A stretch of 19,476 bases of DNA, taken from assembly GCA_038062295.1 (NCBI GenBank), contig JBBTXL010000001.1:1-19476 (forward strand), in the 5' to 3' direction. Under the pieces are notes generated by a model. That model saw only the letters and a program-made list of their open reading frames with translations. It searched no databases and had not been told where the DNA came from. Of the stretch, positions 1 to 4,930 are shown one piece after another. The first letter of the stretch is position 1. Every line of letters begins with the position of its first letter. The position numbers were made by a program, and so were the translations under genes. Source of the stretch: JBBTXL01 sp038062295. Its GTDB lineage: Bacteria; Patescibacteriota; Minisyncoccia; GWC2-36-17; WO2-46-25.

Positions 1-378
1 AAAGTCGCAGGATCATTGCGGTTAAACCTTGCGCAGTACCACGAGCTTGCCGCCTTCGCACAGTTTTCTTCCGACTTGGACGCGGAGACCCGCAAGCAAT
101 TGGAGAAGGGAAAGAGAGCTATCGAAATGCTCAAACAAGGGCAGTACCAGCCGCTTGGGTTCGAGTTCCAGGCGGTGCTTTTGTGGGCGCTCGCGAACGG
201 GTTCATGGACGAAATCACTCCGGAAAAAATTGCCGCGTGGAAGGAGGGGTTGGTTTCATATTTGACTGCCTCACAGAAAGAATTGTTGCAGTTGATCGCG
301 GAGAAGAAAGAATTGGCGCCAGAAGTGGAGAACACCATACGAGCGGCGCTTGAAGAGTATCAGCGCGTGAATATATAA
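1..378 (+). CDS. atpA: F1F0 ATP synthase subunit alpha, C-terminal fragment
   Basis: This is the C-terminal end of the catalytic-core alpha subunit, which with beta forms the alpha3beta3 hexamer on the cytoplasmic face of the membrane. The reading frame is open from base 1, so the gene starts upstream of the window; 125 codons and a TAA stop are visible. The opening residues KVAGSLRLNLAQYHELAAFA match the conserved alpha C-terminal helical domain, which usually reads KVAGTLRLDLAQYRELAAFAQF, and are followed by FSSDLD and a KQLEKGKRAIEMLKQ helix. An internal start near base 16 would be artificial because the homology runs through it. atpG begins 2 bases after the stop, so the two are co-transcribed. 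Confidence 0.97.
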   Translation, partial: KVAGSLRLNLAQYHELAAFAQFSSDLDAETRKQLEKGKRAIEMLKQGQYQPLGFEFQAVLLWALANGFMDEITPEKIAAWKEGLVSYLTASQKELLQLIAEKKELAPEVENTIRAALEEYQRVNI

Positions 379-380
379 CT

Positions 381-1268
381 ATGCCATCGACCACCGTACT
401 CCGCCGGAGGATAAAATCCATCAAGAACACCAAGCAGATCACAAAAGCGATGGAGAAGATTTCCGCGGTGAAAATGAGGCATGCGCAGCACGCGGCTCGC
501 GTGAGCCGGCGCTTTGCGGCGCTTGCCTGGGAGCTCGCCGCAAACCTACGGGGACATGTTGGCCAGCCGACCCCGGTGCTTTTGAAAGAACGGCCGCTCC
601 ATACCGTCGGCTATGTGGTTGTTTCGTCCGACCGCGGCCTGTGCGGGAGCTTGAACACCAAGCTGGCGCACGCGGCGCTTGCATCGGCCGCATCATCCGG
701 CATGGAGCCGAAGCGCACTTTTTTATATACGATGGGAAGAAAAGGAAGGGAAACGCTCGTGCGCGCAGGTTTTTCCTTGCAGGCCGATTTCGGTTCTGTT
801 CCCGCAAAACCAAGTGCCGCGAGCACGCGGCCGCTTGCCGAGACGATCACGAACGATTTTATTTCCGGCGCGGTGGATCGGGTTTCGGTAGTATACAGCA
901 ATTGCAAGGATACGCTCTCGCAAGAACCCATCGTGCGCCAGCTTTTGCCGGTGAGTGTAGAGATGCTCAAAGCGGAAGCGGAAACAATGCGCACGCGAGG
1001 TGGTGCCGCGCTCTATACGTTTGAACCATCGCCGGAAGAGGTGCTTGATGCTCTGCTTAAGCGTATCATCGAAACGCAGCTCTACCAGGCAATGCTTGAG
1101 CATGTGGCGTCCGAACACAGCGCGCGCATGGTCGCGATGAAAAATGCGACGGACAATATTACCGACCTCATTGCCGACCTGACGCTCGTGATGAACCAGA
1201 ACCGTCAGGCATTCATCACCCGCGAAGTTGCGGAAATTTCCGCCGGCAAGGCGGCGCTTGAAGGATAA
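381..1268 (+). CDS. atpG: F1F0 ATP synthase subunit gamma
   Basis: The gamma subunit is the central rotor shaft that couples proton flow through F0 to the three catalytic sites. The 295-residue length is close to the usual 285-295. The N-terminal coiled-coil helix is plain (IKSIKNTKQITKAMEKISAVKM, split across residues 11-32), as is the VVSSDRGLCGSLN core motif near residues 80-92. The C-terminal helix contains the family signature ASEHSARMVAMKNATDN followed by LTLVMNQNRQAFITREVAEI. The start is ATG, 2 bases after the atpA stop. There is no Shine-Dalgarno sequence, so translation is probably coupled. The stop TAA directly abuts the ATG of the next gene. Confidence 0.97.
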   Translation: MPSTTVLRRRIKSIKNTKQITKAMEKISAVKMRHAQHAARVSRRFAALAWELAANLRGHVGQPTPVLLKERPLHTVGYVVVSSDRGLCGSLNTKLAHAALASAASSGMEPKRTFLYTMGRKGRETLVRAGFSLQADFGSVPAKPSAASTRPLAETITNDFISGAVDRVSVVYSNCKDTLSQEPIVRQLLPVSVEMLKAEAETMRTRGGAALYTFEPSPEEVLDALLKRIIETQLYQAMLEHVASEHSARMVAMKNATDNITDLIADLTLVMNQNRQAFITREVAEISAGKAALEG

Positions 1269-2063
1269 ATGCTGCAGCCGATCATTACGGATATTCGTCG
1301 GGAGGTTTGGAATGCGATCATCGCTAGCCCGAAGTTTTGGGGTTTGGCGGCACTTGCCTTAGTACTGACGATGGGATTGGGGTCGTGGGTGGGGTGGAGC
1401 GACGTGGTGTTCGCCCCGTTCCTGATCGTGGTGTTCTATGTCGTCAGTGTCTATAACAAGGCGCGAACATCGTTCTGGAAACAGTTTGCGGATGTGAACG
1501 GCTGGCGCTACACGCACCATAGTGATCCTTCCCAGGAGTCCGGCATTATGTTCCGGCAGGGGAAGGGAAGGAGCATTTCTCATTGTATCGAAGGGAACGC
1601 GGAGGATAGGAAGTTCAGGATTTTCAACTACGAGTTCAGTATCGGTTCCGGCAGGAACAAGCACACCTACTACTACACGGTCTTTGCGTTTTTATTTCTC
1701 GGACGTTTTCCCCACGTGTATCTGAACCGCACGCAAAACGCATATGGCGTGAGCGTGGGAGAACACATCTCGCTCCCCGCGGAGTTTGAAAAGAAATTTG
1801 TGCTGTCGGCGCCACGAGAATATGAGATAGAAGCGCTGGAAATGTTTACCCCTGCCGTTCTCGCAAAACTGCTGGACAACGATTTCCCTCACGACATCGA
1901 ATTTGTGAATCAGGAAATGCTTATTTTTTCCGCCGGCCGCGTGCAGAATTTTGGACAGCTGGAAAAGGAGTTCAAGCGTGCGCTGGAACTGGAAGATATA
2001 CTGGACGAGAAGCTGGATAGGTTCAAATTCCAGCCGATCGGCGATAGGCCGCATATTCTTTAG
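1269..2063 (+). CDS. Membrane-anchored protein of unknown function inserted between atpG and atpD
   Basis: I do not recognise this 264-residue protein with confidence. Residues about 22-43 and 45-63 are two adjacent hydrophobic segments, making an N-terminal membrane hairpin. The rest is soluble, with a Tyr/Phe-rich core (a FRIFNYEFSIGSGRNKHTYYY-like stretch near residues 117-137, then FPHVYLN) and a charged helical C-terminus. The layout faintly resembles small bacterial families such as DUF3137, but I would not assign it. Its ATG follows the atpG stop with no gap and atpD starts 39 bases after its TAG, so it is co-transcribed with the ATP synthase genes. In standard atp operons atpG is directly followed by atpD. 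A link to the ATP synthase is inferred from position only. Confidence 0.85.
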   Translation: MLQPIITDIRREVWNAIIASPKFWGLAALALVLTMGLGSWVGWSDVVFAPFLIVVFYVVSVYNKARTSFWKQFADVNGWRYTHHSDPSQESGIMFRQGKGRSISHCIEGNAEDRKFRIFNYEFSIGSGRNKHTYYYTVFAFLFLGRFPHVYLNRTQNAYGVSVGEHISLPAEFEKKFVLSAPREYEIEALEMFTPAVLAKLLDNDFPHDIEFVNQEMLIFSAGRVQNFGQLEKEFKRALELEDILDEKLDRFKFQPIGDRPHIL

Positions 2064-2102
2064 CATTTGATTTTTTACCCGTGATTGAGTATAACAAGTG
2101 AT

Positions 2103-3470
2103 ATGGCAAACATTGGAACTATCAGACAAATTATCGGACCCGTGGTGGACGTGCATTTTGAAGAAAAACCGCCGGCAATTTACGATGCACTTATGGCAAG
2201 AGTCGGCAGTAAGGATATTGTACTCGAAACCCAGCAGCATTTAGGGTCGGGCGTTGTGCGCACGGTCGCCATGACCTCGACCGACGGGCTTAAGCGCGGC
2301 GATGAAGTTTCTGCGCTGGGCGCGCCTATTTCAGTGCCGGTGGGGAAAGACGCGTTGGGACGCATGTTTTCTGTTACGGGCGAGGCGATCGACGGCAAGG
2401 GGAAGGTGTCGGCAAAAACAACGCTTCCCATTCATCGCATGCCGCCCGCATACACCGACCACCCGACCAAGGCAGAAATTTTTGAGACCGGTATCAAGGT
2501 TATTGACCTTATCTGCCCCTTCATGAAAGGCGGGAAGGTTGGGCTGTTTGGCGGGGCGGGTGTGGGCAAGACGGTTATTGTCATGGAGCTTATCCGCAAC
2601 ATCGCGCAGGAGCACGGCGGGTTTTCCGTGTTTGCGGGCGTGGGCGAGCGTACGCGCGAGGGGAACGAGCTGTACCGCGAAATGGAAGAATCGGGCGTGT
2701 TGGACAAAACCACGCTGGTGTTCGGGCAGATGAACGAGCCGCCCGGTGCGCGCCTGCGGGTCGGGCTTACCGCGCTCACCATGGCGGAATATTTCCGCGA
2801 TTATGAGAACAAGGACGTTTTACTGTTCATCGATAATATTTTCCGTTTCACACAGGCCGGGAGCGAGGTGTCGGCGCTGTTGGGACGCATTCCGTCGGCG
2901 GTGGGATACCAGTCCACGCTTGCCGAAGAAATGAGTACTTTGCAGGAGCGCATCACCTCCACCAAAAAAGGTTCTATCACCTCGGTGCAGGCGGTGTATG
3001 TGCCGGCCGACGACCTCACCGACCCGGCACCCGCGACCACATTCGCGCATCTGGATTCCACGGTGGTGCTCACGCGCGCGCTCACCGAGCTCGGTATTTA
3101 CCCGGCCGTTGACCCGCTGGACTCTACGTCCACCATCATGGATCCGCGCTTTGTTGGCGCCGAACACTACGAAGTGGCGCGCGGCGTGCAGAAAGTGCTG
3201 CAGCGGTACAAAGACTTACAAGATATCATCGCCATCTTGGGCATGGAAGAACTTTCGGAAGAGGATAAAAAAACGGTCGCCCGCGCGCGGAAGATTCAGC
3301 GCTTTTTCAGTCAGCCGTTCTTTGTCGCAGAAAATTTCACCGGTCAGGTCGGGAAATATGTGTCTTTGAAAGACACCATCCGCGGTTTCAAAGAAATTCT
3401 CGCGGGCGAGCACGACGCCAAGTCCGAGCAGGCGTTTTATATGAAGGGGAGCATTGATGAAGTGAAATAG
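2103..3470 (+). CDS. atpD: F1F0 ATP synthase subunit beta
   Basis: The beta subunit carries the catalytic nucleotide sites of F1. The ATG at 2103 gives 455 residues beginning MANIGTIRQIIGPVVDVHF, the normal N-terminus; an upstream TTG at 2085 would add six unlikely residues. The Walker A motif GGAGVGKT lies at residues about 150-157, followed by the catalytic GERTREGNE segment, VLLFIDNIFRFTQAGSEVSALLGR (Walker B region, split here) and AVDPLDSTS. The C-terminal lever motif, usually DELSEED, reads EELSEED. All expected catalytic features are intact. No clear Shine-Dalgarno sequence is present. The next gene downstream is a SpeD-like enzyme instead of the usual atpC. Confidence 0.98.
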   Translation: MANIGTIRQIIGPVVDVHFEEKPPAIYDALMARVGSKDIVLETQQHLGSGVVRTVAMTSTDGLKRGDEVSALGAPISVPVGKDALGRMFSVTGEAIDGKGKVSAKTTLPIHRMPPAYTDHPTKAEIFETGIKVIDLICPFMKGGKVGLFGGAGVGKTVIVMELIRNIAQEHGGFSVFAGVGERTREGNELYREMEESGVLDKTTLVFGQMNEPPGARLRVGLTALTMAEYFRDYENKDVLLFIDNIFRFTQAGSEVSALLGRIPSAVGYQSTLAEEMSTLQERITSTKKGSITSVQAVYVPADDLTDPAPATTFAHLDSTVVLTRALTELGIYPAVDPLDSTSTIMDPRFVGAEHYEVARGVQKVLQRYKDLQDIIAILGMEELSEEDKKTVARARKIQRFFSQPFFVAENFTGQVGKYVSLKDTIRGFKEILAGEHDAKSEQAFYMKGSIDEVK

Positions 3471-3488
3471 AGCAGGACCTTTACAAAA

Positions 3489-3495
3489 AAGGAGG
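3489..3495 (+). promoter_or_regulatory. Strong Shine-Dalgarno sequence of the SpeD-like gene
   Basis: AAGGAGG ends 5 bases before the ATG at 3501. It is one of only two free-standing, full-consensus Shine-Dalgarno sequences that I see in the window. Most neighbours rely on overlap coupling or leaderless starts. It fixes the start of the 116-codon frame. Confidence 0.85.
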
Positions 3496-3500
3496 ATGTC

Positions 3501-3851
3501 ATGAAGAAATATCTCGGCTTCATTATGTCCGTTTGTTTTTTTGAGTTACATGATTTTGATATTGTTTTTTCAGAGCGAAAAGTTCGGAAGATTGTAAAAG
3601 ATGGTATTCGTTTTAGCGCACTGCATATAGTGAGCATGCAATCGTATCGTTTTGAAAAGGAGATTACGGTTGCTGTAATCCTTAGGGAATCGCATATAAT
3701 TATCCACCTATTCTCCAAGGAGCGTTTCATGCATATTGATTTGTTCACATGTGGTGCTCACGCACGACGCAAAGCAGAACGTTTTATCCGTTATTTAAAA
3801 AACCAAATGCAGCCCCAACGGACAACTGAAGTAAAAGAATATGTTATGTAA
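3501..3851 (+). CDS. SpeD-like pyruvoyl-dependent decarboxylase (AdoMet decarboxylase family)
   Basis: The 116-residue product matches the prokaryotic class 1b S-adenosylmethionine decarboxylase fold, a self-cleaving pyruvoyl enzyme that normally feeds spermidine synthesis. The diagnostic block is R-E-S-H-I-I-I-H-L-F at residues 62-71, matching ESHLxIHTWPE, then HIDLFTCG at 78-85. Ser64 is the predicted self-cleavage site and pyruvoyl precursor. Ser64, His69 and Cys84 have the same spacing as Ser63, His68 and Cys83 of the Thermotoga enzyme (recalled from the literature), and Thr56 falls at its Ser55. The Trp and Glu of HTWPE are replaced by Phe71 and Lys73, so the substrate may not be AdoMet; arginine or ornithine decarboxylases are known SpeD derivatives. 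The gene is visibly AT-rich (three inspected lines 30-40% GC, against 52-68% for two atpD lines), has a strong Shine-Dalgarno sequence, and sits between atpD and atpC with a terminator right after it. This suggests acquisition by transfer. No speE lies nearby. Confidence 0.8.
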   Translation: MKKYLGFIMSVCFFELHDFDIVFSERKVRKIVKDGIRFSALHIVSMQSYRFEKEITVAVILRESHIIIHLFSKERFMHIDLFTCGAHARRKAERFIRYLKNQMQPQRTTEVKEYVM

Positions 3852-3868
3852 GGTCCATAGTTAAAATC

Positions 3869-3912
3869 AAAGATGTTCGGTTACGTTGATAACCGAACAT
3901 CTTTTTCTTTTT
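3869..3912 (+). terminator. Rho-independent terminator after the SpeD-like gene
   Basis: A 15-bp perfect stem (AAAGATGTTCGGTTA at 3869-3883 with its complement at 3890-3904) and a 6-base loop run into a T-rich tract interrupted by one C. This is a strong intrinsic terminator. It lies 17 bases after the stop codon and cuts atpC off from the rest of the ATP synthase operon. Confidence 0.93.
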
Positions 3913-3953
3913 CAGTTGAACTATTGATATTTTTCCGGGGATATGCGAGTGTA

Positions 3954-3981
3954 TTTTTGTAGGATATACTCTTACTATAAG
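3954..3981 (+). promoter_or_regulatory. Possible atpC promoter
   Basis: Because a terminator precedes atpC, it should need its own promoter. Two -10-like boxes are visible: TATACT at 3965-3970 and TATAAG at 3976-3981. The second has TTTTTG 16 bases upstream as a weak -35. Start points would fall about 7-18 bases before the atpC ATG, where no Shine-Dalgarno sequence exists. Neither box has a good -35, so the exact promoter is uncertain. Confidence 0.4.
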
Positions 3982-3994
3982 AACTTTATTTATC

Positions 3995-4405
3995 ATGATT
4001 CATTTTGAGATCGTTACGCCGGAAAAGGTGGCATATCAGGATAAAATCGATTCGCTGACGGTGGACACGACCACCGGGGAAATCACCATATTGCCAAACC
4101 ACATGCCATTGGTGAGTGTGTTGCGTGCGGGCGAGATGACCATCCGGAAAGGAAAGGAGGAAACGACGATGGCGGTTGCTGGCGGGTTTGTGGAAGTAAG
4201 CCCCGGCAGTACCGTCATTATTATGGCGGATGCGGCGGAACGCGCTGAAGAAGTGGATGTGGTTTCTGCAGAGGAAGCGCGCAAGCGCGCCGAGCAGATT
4301 TTGGCGCAAAAAACAGAAACGGAAGACGTCGCCGACGTGAAAGCGGCACTGGCACATGCGCTCGCGCGGCTCAAAGTGGCGCGAAGAAAAAGAAAACAGG
4401 TGTAG
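3995..4405 (+). CDS. atpC: F1F0 ATP synthase subunit epsilon
   Basis: Epsilon binds gamma at the base of the rotor and modulates ATP hydrolysis. The 136-residue product opens MIHFEIVTPEKVAYQDKIDS and has the family hallmarks TTTGEITILPNHMPLVSVL (residues about 25-43) and an AVAGGFVEV strand. A two-helix C-terminal domain follows, starting near SAEEARKRAEQIL and ending in a basic tail (RRKRKQV). The start at ATG 3995 fits the family N-terminus, though there is no Shine-Dalgarno sequence. The gene is separated from atpD by a SpeD-like gene and a terminator, which is unusual because atpD-atpC are normally adjacent. It ends just before a bidirectional terminator. Confidence 0.95.
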   Translation: MIHFEIVTPEKVAYQDKIDSLTVDTTTGEITILPNHMPLVSVLRAGEMTIRKGKEETTMAVAGGFVEVSPGSTVIIMADAAERAEEVDVVSAEEARKRAEQILAQKTETEDVADVKAALAHALARLKVARRKRKQV

Positions 4406-4426
4406 GAGTGATGTTCCGTGGTATAC

Positions 4427-4468
4427 AAAAAAAAGGATCAGTCATGCGACTGATCCCTAATTTTTTTT
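4427..4468. terminator. Bidirectional terminator between atpC and the convergent gene
   Basis: A perfect 9-bp stem GGATCAGTC / GACTGATCC (4435-4443 with 4448-4456) and a 4-base loop is flanked by eight A on the left and, after CTAA, eight T on the right. It therefore ends transcripts on both strands: atpC rightward and the small basic-protein gene leftward. The stop codon of the minus-strand gene lies inside the stem. Confidence 0.9.
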
Positions 4469-4743
4469 AGTTGTTGTGGAAAGGGAAATTGAGTTTGGAT
4501 ATACGGTTCCTTTTCCGGTTTGAAAACAGAACCAAGAGGCTCGGCTGTTACCGAGCTTGGTGAGATTTTTTTTATCTCTTTTGCTCGTTTGAATACCGCT
4601 TGTGCCGCGCTCACCGCTTCAACAGGATGCCCGATTTTCTCTCCTGTTGCGGTTACTTTTACCTGCCACCGCCGCCATCGATCATCTTTGAGTTGATACC
4701 TGGTTGATCGGTTGCGGACCGTATATCGCTTCCTTTTGCCCAT
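4438..4743 (-). CDS. Small basic protein of unknown function
   Basis: This is a 101-residue, strongly basic protein that I do not recognise. It opens MGKRKRYTVRNRSTRYQL and continues with W-R-R-W-Q-V-K-V, then a helix with spaced alanines and lysines (SAAQAVFKRAKEIKK, residues about 45-59). A strand-turn-strand with a Trp followed by an Ala-rich helix faintly recalls small domains such as DUF2188, but the match is too weak to assign. The composition would suit nucleic-acid binding (inference). It is the only minus-strand gene in the window. Support for it being real comes from a full AAGGAGG seven bases before the ATG, a good upstream promoter and a dedicated terminator. Confidence 0.78.
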   Translation of the reverse strand: MGKRKRYTVRNRSTRYQLKDDRWRRWQVKVTATGEKIGHPVEAVSAAQAVFKRAKEIKKISPSSVTAEPLGSVFKPEKEPYIQTQFPFPQQLKKIRDQSHD

Positions 4744-4750
4744 CGTCCCC

Positions 4751-4757
4751 CCTCCTT
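4751..4757 (-). promoter_or_regulatory. Shine-Dalgarno sequence of the minus-strand gene
   Basis: On the minus strand AAGGAGG is followed by seven bases and then the ATG at 4743. This is optimal spacing and fixes the start. Confidence 0.85.
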
Positions 4758-4790
4758 TTTAAGTCGGTGATCGTACCGATTGCTTTTTTT

Positions 4791-4819
4791 AATATAGCAT
4801 ACATTTCAAAAACTGTCGA
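4791..4819 (-). promoter_or_regulatory. Sigma70-type promoter of the minus-strand gene
   Basis: On the minus strand a -35 TCGACA (4814-4819) is followed by a 17-base spacer and a -10 TATATT (4791-4796). TGC directly precedes the -10, forming an extended -10 element. Transcription would start near 4784, giving a leader of about 40 bases that contains the Shine-Dalgarno sequence. It diverges from the uvrA promoter. Confidence 0.72.
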
Positions 4820-4866
4820 GGATGGATGGAGAAGAGAAATAGCTTTTCCTTTGATCTTTCTGGTTT

Positions 4867-4894
4867 GAAAGCCCCCGTTTACCCCAGGGCTTTC
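4867..4894 (+). repeat. Inverted repeat just upstream of the uvrA promoter
   Basis: GAAAGCCC (4867-4874) and its exact complement GGGCTTTC (4887-4894) are separated by 12 bases. The right arm runs into the -35 position of the uvrA promoter, so it could be an operator. The following CCTTTTGTT is too interrupted for a convincing terminator, and no plus-strand gene upstream needs one. Confidence 0.55.
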
Positions 4895-4919
4895 CTTTTG
4901 TTCCAAAGGGGTGTATAAT
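4891..4919 (+). promoter_or_regulatory. uvrA promoter
   Basis: A perfect -10 TATAAT lies at 4914-4919. The -35 position with a 17-base spacer is TTTCCT, only partly matching consensus. The predicted start near 4926 leaves about 5 bases before the ATG at 4931, so the transcript would be almost leaderless. This agrees with the lack of a Shine-Dalgarno sequence. Confidence 0.65.
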
Positions 4920-4930
4920 TGCCAATCAAC

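Noticed and set aside
4919..4930. TTG start of uvrA at 4919
   Set aside because: It overlaps the TATAAT box, so it cannot be in the mRNA from that promoter. ATG 4931 fits the family.
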